In this document: piece after piece, positions 1-8,491 of the stretch | How positions within the stretch are numbered: position 1 is the stretch's first letter | Layout of the letters: each line of letters begins with the position of its first letter | Assembly (NCBI RefSeq): GCF_003952225.1 | Contig: NZ_CP034437.1 | Coordinates: 6,236,001 to 6,300,000 of the forward strand | Reading direction: 5' to 3' | From: Paenibacillus albus | Lineage (GTDB): Bacteria > Bacillota > Bacilli > Paenibacillales > Paenibacillaceae | DNA: 64,000 nt | The notes under the pieces: model-generated | What the model saw: the letters and a program-made list of their open reading frames with translations, nothing else | What the model was told of the DNA's origin: nothing | Databases searched by the model: none | Made by a program: the position numbers and the translations under genes

Positions 1-364
1 TCTTGAACCATTTGTTCCGAACCTCGTTGAACATGAGTGCCAGCACGATTGGGAACGGCAAGTACAGGAACAGCTTCATACAGCTAATAATGAGCGTGTT
101 CTGAATCAATTCTCTACTTTGGTACGAATGAAAGAATGTTACGAAATAGTCAAAGCCGATCCATGGACTGCCAAGAATACCCTTGTTGAACTTATATTCC
201 TTGAATGCGAGGAGCAAACCACCCATCGGAATATAATTGAAAATAATGAAAAACAAGAGACACGGGAGCAGCATGAAGTATAAGTAGCGATGGAGCACAA
301 TGTTTTTCCACAAAGCAGCTCCAGGCCTACTCGGCTTCATCTTCGAAGTCGACGTCTGTGCCAT
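1..364 (-). CDS. LplB-type sugar ABC transporter permease, N-terminal part
   Basis: The first 121 residues of an integral membrane permease for a carbohydrate ABC importer are present; the gene runs off the left edge. The typical LplB/YteP N-terminus is visible: a first membrane segment containing LLFFIIFNYIPM (about residues 36-50), then LAFKEYKFNKGILGSPW, then a second hydrophobic segment. I start at the ATG at 364. An upstream ATG at 419 opens a different frame and stops after about 30 codons. An extended -10 promoter with a cre box lies about 120-150 bp upstream, so carbon-catabolite control is likely. Partner genes would lie outside the window. The family call is secure; the substrate is unknown. 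Confidence 0.85.
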   Translation of the reverse strand, partial: MAQTSTSKMKPSRPGAALWKNIVLHRYLYFMLLPCLLFFIIFNYIPMGGLLLAFKEYKFNKGILGSPWIGFDYFVTFFHSYQSRELIQNTLIISCMKLFLYLPFPIVLALMFNEVRNKWFK

Positions 365-483
365 AAGCTTCCAATTCACCTTCTTCTCTCAATGATAACA
401 ATCGTCTCGCCTTGTTCATCCCGATACCTTGGAAACGATACCAGAATGATTGAAAAAATAATTCATATCCTGAAAAACTGGAT

Positions 484-515
484 ATGAAAACGCTACCATG
501 TACGTTATTATAGCA
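484..515 (-). promoter_or_regulatory. Extended -10 promoter overlapped downstream by a cre (CcpA) site
   Basis: On the minus strand TGCTATAAT (extended -10, TATAAT at 512-507) has no good -35 element. Immediately downstream, 484-498 matches the CcpA operator consensus WTGNAANCGNWNNCW at every defined position. The cre would cover about +2 to +16 of the predicted transcript, a position that blocks initiation or elongation. It drives the permease starting at 364. Seen: both motifs and their spacing. Inferred: catabolite repression. Confidence 0.6.
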
Positions 516-661
516 ACACTTTTCAAATAAAGCTATAGCCTAATTTTAATTTTACAAAGTCTTATTGATGCCTAGCTTTGAGCCTTGCGTAGACAGGGCG
601 GTTCACGCCTGGTAATGTACCAATCATGCTTCATAATCTATGAATTCAAATGACTAAATAA

Positions 662-697
662 AAGACGTCCCTGATACCAATGTATCTGGGACGTCTT
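662..697 (-). terminator. Rho-independent terminator after the PhyH-like gene
   Basis: AAGACGTCCC (662-671) pairs perfectly with GGGACGTCTT (688-697), with an inner GATAC/GTATC extension. On the minus strand the stem is followed by TTTTATTT. It lies just beyond the stop of the leftward dioxygenase gene. Confidence 0.85.
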
Positions 698-706
698 GCT
701 TATTAT

Positions 707-1546
707 TCATGCTTTCTGATAAACGATTGGGAACATCTCGCCTTGAATGATGTCGCCATCCTTGCCGCCTGCAGCCACAAACTCTTGAATTTCCTTGTAG
801 CCGTCGCTGTATCCCGCCCGATATCGAGTCTCTCCGGTTACGTAATGCAAAGCGGACGAACGGCGAACCCGATCCGAGACATTCGGCCCGCTGCCATGCA
901 ACGTTAGGCTGTGGTGAAAGCTTACCTGTCCCGCTCGCATGATAATCGGCACGGGGCTGCCGGTATTGCCTTTGACCGTAGCTATATTCGTTAATTGCTT
1001 GTTAAGGTCTTGTTCATAAAAGTCACTATACTGCAAAATCCCCCATTGATTGCTGCCCGGCACCATCTGCATGCATCCGTTTGCCTCATCAACGTCATCA
1101 TAGGCCACCCAAGCGGTAATTAACGTCTCGGGATTCTGGAAGCAAGGCCAATAATGGTAATCCTGATGCCAGCCTACATTTGAAGCGCCGCCTCCCGAGT
1201 TTGCAGGCTTAAACAGGAGCTGGTCTTCCCAGAACCGTATCGTGTCCGTTTCATGCAAAGCTGCGGCAATTTTGCCGATTAAAGGATTGTAAGCTAGCGC
1301 GCGGATCGTCAAATCCGACCAATGTGCATTGTCTGTCTTGCGAAGCGAATTAGGTAGTGAAGTTTCCTCACTCCAGGCAGATGAGGGTGGCATGCCTGTC
1401 TCGTATTCATGGCGGTAAACCTTTTCCATACGGTCACGCAGCTTCTCGAGCCACTCATCACTAATAATTTTCGGTGAAATCCAATATCCATTTTCCTTAA
1501 AAAACTCGATATCCTCAGGTGTGGGCATTCCATTGGCATATGGCAT
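707..1546 (-). CDS. Phytanoyl-CoA dioxygenase (PhyH) family Fe(II)/2-oxoglutarate oxygenase
   Basis: Probable cytoplasmic mononuclear iron oxygenase of the PhyH family, about 279 residues. The 2-His-1-carboxylate iron site is visible as WHQDYHYW (H127, D129) and the distal H217 in HSLTLHGSGPN. The open frame extends to 1579, but AAGGGGAG nine bases before the ATG at 1546 marks the better start. Members of this family sit in many Paenibacillus sugar loci, usually without known substrate. It is divergent from an AraC regulator at 1691, its likely controller, and ends in a strong terminator. Family confident; substrate unknown. Confidence 0.85.
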   Translation of the reverse strand: MPYANGMPTPEDIEFFKENGYWISPKIISDEWLEKLRDRMEKVYRHEYETGMPPSSAWSEETSLPNSLRKTDNAHWSDLTIRALAYNPLIGKIAAALHETDTIRFWEDQLLFKPANSGGGASNVGWHQDYHYWPCFQNPETLITAWVAYDDVDEANGCMQMVPGSNQWGILQYSDFYEQDLNKQLTNIATVKGNTGSPVPIIMRAGQVSFHHSLTLHGSGPNVSDRVRRSSALHYVTGETRYRAGYSDGYKEIQEFVAAGGKDGDIIQGEMFPIVYQKA

Positions 1547-1690
1547 TTCAATCTTCTCCCCTTCATGCATGGTTGGCATCTACGAGATAAGTATGGCACC
1601 TGGGAGGAACTCTCGTCTTTATCGAGAAGTATTGTATTTAACCTTTTGTCTGGTTATTTAATGAAAATGAACTGGAGGTATAGTGGATTC

Positions 1691-2545
1691 ATGGTATTGA
1701 TCAGTCCATTTGTACGATTCGCAATTCAAGTACCTCTACAGCCGGGTGATCGTCACGGACCTCGGTACTGCTATGTCCCGTCAATCTATTTAATTGAATT
1801 CGGCTCTGCCACTATCGTATATGAGGATGGACATGAAGTCTCCTTACGCACCGGTTCCTTTCTGTACATAAACGCCGGTATCAAACATACATGGATTGTG
1901 GATAAGAGCGAACCTTGCACATTCCGATGCGTGTTCTTTGATTGGTTTTACAGTCCGAAGCCGGCTTTAAAGATGTCCGGAGACTACCTCGGCGATTGTC
2001 TCGAGGAAGGCATGTTGGACGAAACACTTGATCTTGGCTTGATCGAGTGCTTTACGGTCCCGTCCCTTTCAACTTGGCGAAGATGGTTTGAAGCAGTGGA
2101 TACCGATTATCAAGTGCTTCTTGGCGATGATCAGCTTCGCTCGCTAACTGTTAATGGGAATTTCTATTTGCTGCTGCACCAACTGCTTCAATTTGTAGCA
2201 CGTCAGAATGATCTAAGAGATCCGCGGATTGCAAAAGTGATGTCATTGATGGAGCAAAGCGCAGTTGGAGAATACAACGATGTCGGCGGTTGGGCTGAGA
2301 AGCTCAGTATAAGCCGCAGTCATTTCCATGCTTTGTTTCGAAATCAGACCGGTCTGTCACCGAAGAAATACTGGAACCAATGCCGGATTCAGAGGGCGCA
2401 GCATGATCTGCTTCGCAGCAACGATTCGATAACGGACATTGCGCAGCGATACGGCTATTCCTCGGTGCATGTATTCACCAAAACGTTTCATCGATCGATG
2501 GGTATGACGCCGACAGCATACCGCCGTCAAGGTCGGCTTCATTAA
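1691..2545 (+). CDS. AraC-family transcriptional regulator
   Basis: One-component DNA-binding regulator: an N-terminal cupin-like sensing half (motif GSFLYINAGIKHTW) and a C-terminal pair of helix-turn-helix motifs over the last 100 residues (WAEKLSISRSHFHALFRNQT and ITDIAQRYGYSSVHVFTKTF). The frame is open from 1565, but the ATG at 1691 follows GGAGG (1674-1678) at 12 nt and gives a normal 284-residue protein. It is divergent from the PhyH-like gene, which it probably activates in response to a sugar. No terminator is visible between it and the convergent GH1 gene. Confidence 0.88.
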   Translation: MVLISPFVRFAIQVPLQPGDRHGPRYCYVPSIYLIEFGSATIVYEDGHEVSLRTGSFLYINAGIKHTWIVDKSEPCTFRCVFFDWFYSPKPALKMSGDYLGDCLEEGMLDETLDLGLIECFTVPSLSTWRRWFEAVDTDYQVLLGDDQLRSLTVNGNFYLLLHQLLQFVARQNDLRDPRIAKVMSLMEQSAVGEYNDVGGWAEKLSISRSHFHALFRNQTGLSPKKYWNQCRIQRAQHDLLRSNDSITDIAQRYGYSSVHVFTKTFHRSMGMTPTAYRRQGRLH

Positions 2546-2644
2546 GCGTGCATTTACACATGAATGAAACTATCTTATGAATGTCAGCCCCGGCATACCG
2601 TCATCGCGTCGCTATCCGACCATTGGGCCAATTTTTTCGTTCTT

Positions 2645-3982
2645 CTACTTTCTGCTTTCTTGATTGGCGATAAGATCCCGCAACCAATACCCGCTATCGC
2701 GAACGGTGCGCTGCTGGGTCTCGTGATCCACATGGAGAAGTCCCATTCGGCAAGCTAGCCCGGAATTCCACTCGAAATTGTCGAGCAGCGACCAATAGAA
2801 ATATCCTCTAATATCGGATCCCTCGTCAATGGCTTCTCGCAGTGACTTCAAGTAATGGGTAAGATAGTCGATTCGGTCATTATCCGCAATCTCATCTCCT
2901 ACGGTCCCGTTCTCGGTTATGTAAACGACGGGATTCCCATATTCCTCGCGATAGCGCTTGGCTAGCTCCTTAAAGCCCTCTGGATAGCCATGGGCACCAA
3001 GGATTGGATGCGCATATCGATCGTCGGTATAGCCTCTATCGACCCATGTTTTCAAGAAAGGAATGTACCCTTTTCTCGTGGCAAAAATCCGACCGTAATA
3101 ATTAACCCCTAGAAAATCAATGGGCTGATTAATGGCTTCCATATCGCCTTGATGAATCTTAGGTGCGATCGGCCACAGCTTAGACAGCAGCTCCTCTGGA
3201 TATTTCCCTTTAAATATGCCATCCAAGTAGAACCGGTTGATGAACATATCCGCCATCTTGACCGATTCCATCTCCTTCTCGCTTGCTTCATAGTTAGCCG
3301 GATAAACGGGAAACTGGCTGAGCGTGACGCCGATGTTTAAATCTGTGCGCATGCTTCTCATCGCTTGTACCGCAAGACCGTGTCCAAGAAGCTGGTGATG
3401 CGCAACCTTGAAATAGGTCCAAGGGTTCCGAATACCAGGCGCATGCTCGCCGAGAAAATGCCCCATCATGGCGTGCTCCCACGGCTCATTCAACGTAATC
3501 CAGTCCTTAACGCGATCTCCGAGTCTTTGGACGACGAGTCCCGCATACTCCGCAAAGTATTGTGCGGTTTCTCTGCCGGCAAAGCCTTTATATTTCTCAA
3601 ACAACGCGTACGGTGTATCCCAATGAAAGAGCGTTACGAACGGTCGTATCCCCTTTTCCAACAAGGCGTCTACCAGACGGTCATAATACTCCAATCCCTT
3701 TTGGTTTACTGCTCCCCTGCCTTCAGGCATCACTCTCGACCAACTGATCGAAAACCGGTAAGCATCCATTTGAAGACTGCTCATGAGGTCGATATCCTTT
3801 TGAAAATCATGATAGGTATTGCAAGCTACGTCACCCGTGCTGCCGTCGCGAATCTTGCCTTTCGTATGAGAGAACTTATCCCAAATCGACATTCCCTTAC
3901 CGTCTTCATTCCAGCCCCCTTCAATCTGATAGGCGGCTGTGGCCGTTCCAAACAGAAAACCCTTTCCAAATTGCGTAAACAT
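2645..3982 (-). CDS. GH1 beta-glucosidase / 6-phospho-beta-glycosidase-type enzyme
   Basis: Retaining beta-glycosidase of family GH1 with a (beta/alpha)8 barrel, about 445 residues, the usual length, and no signal peptide, so intracellular. The acid/base glutamate is E166 in TLNEPW and the nucleophile E357 in YITENG; the N-terminal FLFGTATAAYQIEG and C-terminal GYFYWSLLDNFEW motifs are intact. An ATG at 3988 also exists but is only 3 nt from the AAGGGG Shine-Dalgarno, so the ATG at 3982 (9 nt) is preferred. I see no clear phosphate-binding signature, so a free beta-glucoside is more likely than a phosphorylated one. A LacI-like operator and a perfect palindrome lie upstream. Confidence 0.93.
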   Translation of the reverse strand: MFTQFGKGFLFGTATAAYQIEGGWNEDGKGMSIWDKFSHTKGKIRDGSTGDVACNTYHDFQKDIDLMSSLQMDAYRFSISWSRVMPEGRGAVNQKGLEYYDRLVDALLEKGIRPFVTLFHWDTPYALFEKYKGFAGRETAQYFAEYAGLVVQRLGDRVKDWITLNEPWEHAMMGHFLGEHAPGIRNPWTYFKVAHHQLLGHGLAVQAMRSMRTDLNIGVTLSQFPVYPANYEASEKEMESVKMADMFINRFYLDGIFKGKYPEELLSKLWPIAPKIHQGDMEAINQPIDFLGVNYYGRIFATRKGYIPFLKTWVDRGYTDDRYAHPILGAHGYPEGFKELAKRYREEYGNPVVYITENGTVGDEIADNDRIDYLTHYLKSLREAIDEGSDIRGYFYWSLLDNFEWNSGLACRMGLLHVDHETQQRTVRDSGYWLRDLIANQESRK

Positions 3983-4106
3983 GTTCATGTGCCCCTTTTC
4001 TTAAAATTAAGCCTAGAGTAACAACGCAATAAAGGGTTAGCAGTCTGTCCCTTCTGTCTAGCAAACCCGTAGTGATCGCGATGTACAGAAGACGTTCAAT
4101 TTACTT

Positions 4107-4120
4107 GCAAACCGTTTCGC
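4107..4120. promoter_or_regulatory. LacI-family-like operator upstream of the GH1 gene
   Basis: GCAAACCGTTTCGC is a near-palindrome around a central CG, the typical layout of LacI/GalR operators. It fits CcpA cre poorly because the outer TG..CA arms are missing. It lies about 125 bp upstream of the beta-glucosidase start. Which regulator binds is not shown by the sequence. Confidence 0.4.
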
Positions 4121-4150
4121 TCTGGATTCATACCTAAAAAATAGAATTGT

Positions 4151-4164
4151 ACTGACTAGTCAGT
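4151..4164. promoter_or_regulatory. Perfect 14-bp palindrome, TetR-operator-like
   Basis: ACTGACTAGTCAGT reads the same on both strands without a mismatch. This form resembles operators of TetR-family repressors. It lies between the GH1 gene and a decayed permease fragment; no TetR gene occurs in the window. Confidence 0.4.
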
Positions 4165-4198
4165 TTAATGATAATAGTTAGAGTCATTCGCGTCAATA

Positions 4199-4396
4199 TC
4201 AACCGAATACCGAGCATCGTTTCAGCCGCTTCGACATGACTTCATTGATGAGCAATGCCATGATGATGGGGACCGGGAACTCGAAGACCAACCGTCCGAA
4301 AGCGATTAGAAACAGATCATGGAAGTTCTTAAGTCCTGACCATGGGCTGCCAGCGATCCCGCCTGTGAAGTATTCCTTGAATGCGAGAATGATCCC
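4199..4396 (-). pseudogene. LplB-type permease fragment with internal deletion
   Basis: A single open stretch of 65 codons reads GIILAFKEYFTGG, then GSPWSGLKNFHDLF, then LVFEFPVPIIMALLINEV and stops at TGA. These are conserved blocks of the LplB permease N-terminal half, but the segment between the FxxLF region and the EFPVPI region is missing, and there is neither an upstream start nor any downstream two-thirds. Reading it as a decayed copy is direct. It is not a copy of the permease at 1-364, whose matching blocks differ in sequence. Confidence 0.75.
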
Positions 4397-4447
4397 GTGA
4401 TGCCGTATGGAGAATATTTAGCAGCTTGCATACCGAAGACATAGAAA

Positions 4448-4479
4448 AGAGCATCCAAGCTTGAATGCTTGGATGCTCT
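4448..4479 (-). terminator. Terminator of the kduI-kduD operon
   Basis: AGAGCATCCAAGC (4448-4460) and GCTTGGATGCTCT (4467-4479) form a perfect 13-bp stem with a 6-nt loop, followed on the minus strand by TTTTCTAT. It lies 14 bp after the kduD stop. Confidence 0.9.
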
Positions 4480-4492
4480 CTCTATATACTTA

Positions 4493-5251
4493 TTATCTCG
4501 ACATCCAACCGCCGTCTACGCAGAGCACTTCACCGCTCATATAATCGGACGCGGCTGAAGCTAGAAACACGACAGGCCCCTGCAAATCTTCTGGAGTTCC
4601 CCAACGTCCCGCTGGGATTCGCCCTAAGATTTGGTTGTTTCGCTCCGCGTCTGCCCGCAAGGCCGCTGTATTATCTGTCTCCATATAGCCAGGAGCGATC
4701 GCATTGACGGAGATGCCCTTGCCCGCCCACTCATTAGCAAGCGCCTTTGTCACGCCGACAACCCCATGCTTCGCCGCCGTATATCCGGGAACGTTAATGC
4801 CGCCTTGAAAAGAGAGCATCGAAGCAATATTAATGATTTTGCCACCGCTGCCTTGCTCCAGCATCCTCCGTCCGACAAGTTGACTAAGGAAGAATACGGT
4901 GTTCAAGTTCAGGTTCAGCACATCGTGCCAATCCTGTGCCGAATGCTCGGCGGCAGGTGTCCGGCGGATAATGCCGGAATTGTTGACCAGAATATCGATC
5001 CGGCCGAACCGTTCAATCACTTCATCGATAACAGCCGGCAGCACTTGCTCATCGCTTAAGTCGGCAGTGATGGTATGTACTTGTCTGCCCATCGCTTCGA
5101 TGCGCTGATGCACATCCCGAATCCGATCCCGGCTCGATACGATGGCCACGTCCGCACCCGCTTCTGCTAGACCAATCGAGATGGCTGCTCCTAGCCCCAC
5201 TGCTCCGCCCGTCACTAATGCGACCTTACCCGTTAAGTCGAACAGTTTCAT
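4493..5251 (-). CDS. kduD: 2-deoxy-D-gluconate 3-dehydrogenase (KduD)
   Basis: Short-chain dehydrogenase that reduces 2-keto-3-deoxy-sugar intermediates in unsaturated-uronate breakdown. The Rossmann glycine motif is TGGAVGLG (residues 14-21), NNSG follows at about 90, and the catalytic triad is S144-Y157-K161. At 252 residues it has the family's normal length. The start is fixed by AAGGAGG seven nt upstream. It follows kduI by 20 bp and ends at a strong terminator, so the two form one operon. KduD is hard to separate from other SDRs by sequence alone; the neighbouring kduI makes the call firm. Confidence 0.92.
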   Translation of the reverse strand: MKLFDLTGKVALVTGGAVGLGAAISIGLAEAGADVAIVSSRDRIRDVHQRIEAMGRQVHTITADLSDEQVLPAVIDEVIERFGRIDILVNNSGIIRRTPAAEHSAQDWHDVLNLNLNTVFFLSQLVGRRMLEQGSGGKIINIASMLSFQGGINVPGYTAAKHGVVGVTKALANEWAGKGISVNAIAPGYMETDNTAALRADAERNNQILGRIPAGRWGTPEDLQGPVVFLASAASDYMSGEVLCVDGGWMSR

Positions 5252-5271
5252 ATCCGCTCCTCCTTCGTGAT

Positions 5272-6111
5272 CTATCGCAGTTCTTGCATCGCTACGGGGT
5301 CCATATCCGAAAACTCTTGGTTCTCGCCAGCCATCGACCAGATAAACGTGTAATTATTCGTTCCGACACCGCTATGAATGGACCAGCTCGGCGATATGAC
5401 TGCTTGTTCATTACGAACGACAATGTGGCGCGTCTCGTCCGGCTCGCCCATGAGATGGAACACCACGCCATCTTGCGGCATGTCGAAGTAGAAGTAGACC
5501 TCCGATCGGCGGTTATGCGTATGACAAGGCATCGTATTCCACATGTTGCCCGGCTTCAACAGCGTCATCCCCATCACGAGCTGACAGCTCTGCACGCCTT
5601 GCAGATGGATGTATTTATAGATCGTCCGTTCATTGGAAGAGCTAATGCTGCCAAGGTGGTTCGGCTCAGCCTCATCAATGCTGACTTTAACCGTAGGGTA
5701 AGCTCTGTGGGCAGGTGTTGAGCTTAAGTAGAAGCGCGCAGGCGACGAAGTATCCAAGCTGTCGAACATAACCTCTTCATGCCCAAGCCCAATATAAAGG
5801 CAGTCTTTCGTCTCCAGCACATACTGCTCACCATCAACAGTTACCCTACCTGCAGGCCCGACATTAATAATGCCGATTTCCCTTCTCTCGAGAAAATAAT
5901 CAGCCCCCATCTCTTTTCGGTCCGCCTCAAGCTTGATCGTCTGTGCGGTGGGAATTACCCCCCCAGTAATAAAACGGTCAACATGGCTGTAAGAGAGTCG
6001 CAGCTCACCAGGGACAAACAGCTCTTCTATCAAATATTCCTTGCGAAGTCGTGCAGTATCATAGGTTTTGGCTTCAGCCGGGTTAGTCGCATAGCGGATT
6101 TCCATGGTCAT
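5272..6111 (-). CDS. kduI: 5-dehydro-4-deoxy-D-glucuronate isomerase (KduI)
   Basis: Cupin-fold isomerase converting 5-keto-4-deoxyuronate to 2,5-diketo-3-deoxygluconate in the pectin/glycosaminoglycan unsaturated-uronate pathway. The metal ligands are visible as H197 and H199 in MPCHTHNRRSEVYFYF, E204 in the same motif, and H246 in WSIHSGVG. Length (279) is normal. GGAGG lies 9 nt before the ATG. It is followed directly by kduD. A broken gene with its own ribosome-binding site lies just upstream and was probably the first gene of the operon. Confidence 0.95.
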   Translation of the reverse strand: MTMEIRYATNPAEAKTYDTARLRKEYLIEELFVPGELRLSYSHVDRFITGGVIPTAQTIKLEADRKEMGADYFLERREIGIINVGPAGRVTVDGEQYVLETKDCLYIGLGHEEVMFDSLDTSSPARFYLSSTPAHRAYPTVKVSIDEAEPNHLGSISSSNERTIYKYIHLQGVQSCQLVMGMTLLKPGNMWNTMPCHTHNRRSEVYFYFDMPQDGVVFHLMGEPDETRHIVVRNEQAVISPSWSIHSGVGTNNYTFIWSMAGENQEFSDMDPVAMQELR

Positions 6112-6182
6112 TTCCCTCCGGAATTAGAATGATTCTTTCATTTTCTTTGGTCTGCAATTGATCTGATCAATAGCGTGCATCA

Positions 6183-6472
6183 TCACTTGAATGTGACACT
6201 CTGAATCTCCGAATCGAAGTCTGGATTCACCGGTCGCGTTGTGCAGCCCAGGTGAAACTCAGCCTCATCTGCCTCGTTCCCCCAGTCGAGCTCGATACGG
6301 CCAGCTGGAATCTTGGTCGACGTAGCCGTGTGACGGTTAACTGATACTTTCGGCGAATCGTATCGATATCCTTCCGTTTGACAAGTTCGATTAAATTCGA
6401 ATACGTATAGTCCTCGGTCATTGCTTCATCAGCCACTAGGGTATCCCAATGCTGCACCTTATCCATGCTCAT
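6183..6472 (-). pseudogene. Broken gene of unknown function at the head of the kdu operon
   Basis: An ATG at 6472 with AGGAGAG nine nt upstream starts a frame reading MSMDKVQHWDTLVADEA. From about 6430 a second frame, shifted by one base, becomes clearly protein-like (GLYVFEFNRTCQTEGYRYDS, later PAGRIELDWGNEADEAEFHL) and continues to a stop at 6183. Joined by a single-base correction the two parts give about 95 residues ending in FDSEIQSVTFK. I do not recognise the family; the second part looks like a beta-rich domain. It may be the tail of a polysaccharide-degrading enzyme. A sequencing error would also explain the shift. Confidence 0.5.
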
Positions 6473-6514
6473 AGTTAAACGCTCTCCTAGTTATATATCG
6501 TTGTATAAAAAATA

Positions 6515-6549
6515 AACGACTTTCCATACGAACTGTATGGAGAGTCGTT
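6515..6549 (-). terminator. Terminator of the GH36 gene
   Basis: AACGACTTTCCATAC (6515-6529) pairs with GTATGGAGAGTCGTT (6535-6549) with one wobble; on the minus strand it is followed by a T-rich run. It separates the alpha-galactosidase from the kdu operon. Confidence 0.88.
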
Positions 6550-6570
6550 AGAATTCGGTATAGACAGCGG

Positions 6571-8349
6571 TTAGCTGCAAACAAGAAGTCTCGCATGATG
6601 TGGACGAAGCTCAATGGTTATCCGATCGACAAACGCACCAAGCTCCTCATCCGTCCAATAATCGGTAATTGTGCAAGTTTGCGGTAATGCCACCTCAATG
6701 GCAGCCGATTCATCAAGGTCATTGAACACGGCAACTACAGTGCTATCCCCTGCTTCAACTCTACCTACCTTAAAGCTGATATGATCAAACTTTGCTGCGA
6801 TGTTAGTAGGTTGGAGCAACTTCTGAAGTGTCGATCTCGCTCGGTCGGATTGCGTCAGCAAGTTATCTCCGGAGAGAACCATTCCGCCGGAGCAATAGAC
6901 TTGCGCCGCGTGGAACTGAAACTCATCTTCCGTCAGCTGACTTTCTTTTCTTATCAAATTACCATCAGGCCCTATTTGATCCTTACTGTGGTTCTCCAGC
7001 AAAATACAATCAGGGTCGTTGACCCACAACTGATTATGCTGCCAATTCCGCCAGAAGTTCTCCTTCGCATTCTTTTTCATTGTGCTCCAAGAGTATGAGA
7101 TATCATCTGTAATTCTCATGCCGTGAACCACACCGAGCGAAGGCCACATTGGCGCATTGCAGCCAAGAATGAAGCTATCTGCCCCAGCCCCCTCGAGCAC
7201 AGCACGCATCCCTTCCCGGTAAGCCTCAACCCTCGTTGTATTCGTCTTGAAATAGGTTCCCCCATGTAGTGCGCCCCACATATTCGCATCCAGTTTGAAA
7301 AACCTGCAGCCCCACTCTTCACGCATCGTCCGAAAAACATGCTTCAGATAGTTCTGCGCTTCCGGATGTGTCCCATCTAGCATATACCACGGGCCGTTGC
7401 GCCACCCGCCGAAAGAGACTCTATCAGATGCGAGCGGACTGCCGCTAGCGTCTTTAATAAACCAATCTGGATGATCTCGGAAGAGTTCAGAATCTTGCTC
7501 CGCTATGAAAGGGGCGACCCACATTGCCGGCTCAAGCCCTTTATCTAAGATGGTACGACAAAGTGCCTTCATATCTTGAAAAGCAGGACCCGGAATTAAC
7601 CAATCGCCCATGTAGGCTTGATAGCCGTCGTCGATAAGTACGAACCTGAGCTGTTCAAGATACTCCGCAGACATGACGTCCATATTGGCTTTCACATCAG
7701 CTTCTGTGACTTCGGGTCCATACCAATACCAAGAGCACCACCCGGTCGGCACTTTCTCCACTTGTAAGAGGGGATGATGGATTCGAATCGATGCAGCTAC
7801 TTGTGCGAAGAGTTCATTATGATCGGGTCCTTGTACGATTTCGAAATGCTCCAGCTCCCAGCTTTCACCTGCCTCAATTCGCACTCCATCCGTTACAAGC
7901 ACAATCTCAATCATTCCTTGACCGATCCTAATCTCACCGTTAAACCGGCGACAGGAGGTAAAAGCCATTAGCACTGCATCAGCATCCAATGGAGAGAGTA
8001 GAGCGAGATTGTAGACCGTTTGGAAGCCTTCGGCTTGAGGAATTTTGTAATGATCGCGATCGCTATAACCCGCAATGAGGCTCACATTATCAATTGTGCC
8101 GGCATATTGCGAGAGCATACTGTAGCCTTCCCCATAGACAGGAGTGTTAGGGTCGAATGGCAAATCGCGCTGGAACAGCACGATTTCTTTAATGCTGCAG
8201 CCAGTCACTCCCCTGTTAATCAGCGTGGAAGTACAGCTATCTCCGTTCCAATGGTGCTGCAGCTCAAGCCGTTCAGGATCTGCCACTTCTGTTTCTACTA
8301 ACCTTACGGACGAGTTCGATTGCTTCAGATGAAACAAGTTTTCTGGCAT
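6571..8349 (-). CDS. GH36 alpha-galactosidase-type glycoside hydrolase
   Basis: Retaining alpha-galactosidase-type enzyme, 592 residues, no signal peptide. The (beta/alpha)8 barrel begins at about residue 200 with PTGWCSWYWYG; the probable nucleophile is D354 in FFKLDANMWG and the probable acid/base D416 in GMRITDDISYSW. An N-terminal beta-sandwich and a short C-terminal beta domain complete the usual order. It is shorter than the 700-residue AgaN type and closer to the compact GH36 group that also contains raffinose-synthase-like proteins, so galactosyl transfer cannot be excluded. GGAGG lies 8 nt before the start. It is divergent from an AraC regulator (8492). Confidence 0.88.
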   Translation of the reverse strand: MPENLFHLKQSNSSVRLVETEVADPERLELQHHWNGDSCTSTLINRGVTGCSIKEIVLFQRDLPFDPNTPVYGEGYSMLSQYAGTIDNVSLIAGYSDRDHYKIPQAEGFQTVYNLALLSPLDADAVLMAFTSCRRFNGEIRIGQGMIEIVLVTDGVRIEAGESWELEHFEIVQGPDHNELFAQVAASIRIHHPLLQVEKVPTGWCSWYWYGPEVTEADVKANMDVMSAEYLEQLRFVLIDDGYQAYMGDWLIPGPAFQDMKALCRTILDKGLEPAMWVAPFIAEQDSELFRDHPDWFIKDASGSPLASDRVSFGGWRNGPWYMLDGTHPEAQNYLKHVFRTMREEWGCRFFKLDANMWGALHGGTYFKTNTTRVEAYREGMRAVLEGAGADSFILGCNAPMWPSLGVVHGMRITDDISYSWSTMKKNAKENFWRNWQHNQLWVNDPDCILLENHSKDQIGPDGNLIRKESQLTEDEFQFHAAQVYCSGGMVLSGDNLLTQSDRARSTLQKLLQPTNIAAKFDHISFKVGRVEAGDSTVVAVFNDLDESAAIEVALPQTCTITDYWTDEELGAFVDRITIELRPHHARLLVCS

Positions 8350-8427
8350 TGACTAATCCTCCACCTCTTTTAAAGCACGTATTTGTACCTCATCTTACTA
8401 AAACAAGGTGAAGCTGGCTTTGGAATA

Positions 8428-8436
8428 TGCTATACT
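8428..8436 (+). promoter_or_regulatory. Extended -10 promoter of the AraC gene
   Basis: TGCTATACT is an extended -10 element 56 bp before the AraC start. The -35 region (about 8408) is poor, consistent with reliance on the TGn extension. It lies in the divergent GH36/AraC intergenic region. Confidence 0.5.
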
Positions 8437-8491
8437 TTTTGCACAATTCGAGGATAAAATGATGCATACCCGTAAAGGAGATATCACGCAT

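Noticed and set aside
290..487. 65-codon plus-strand frame at the left end
   Set aside because: Antisense to the permease start and its leader; composition is not protein-like.
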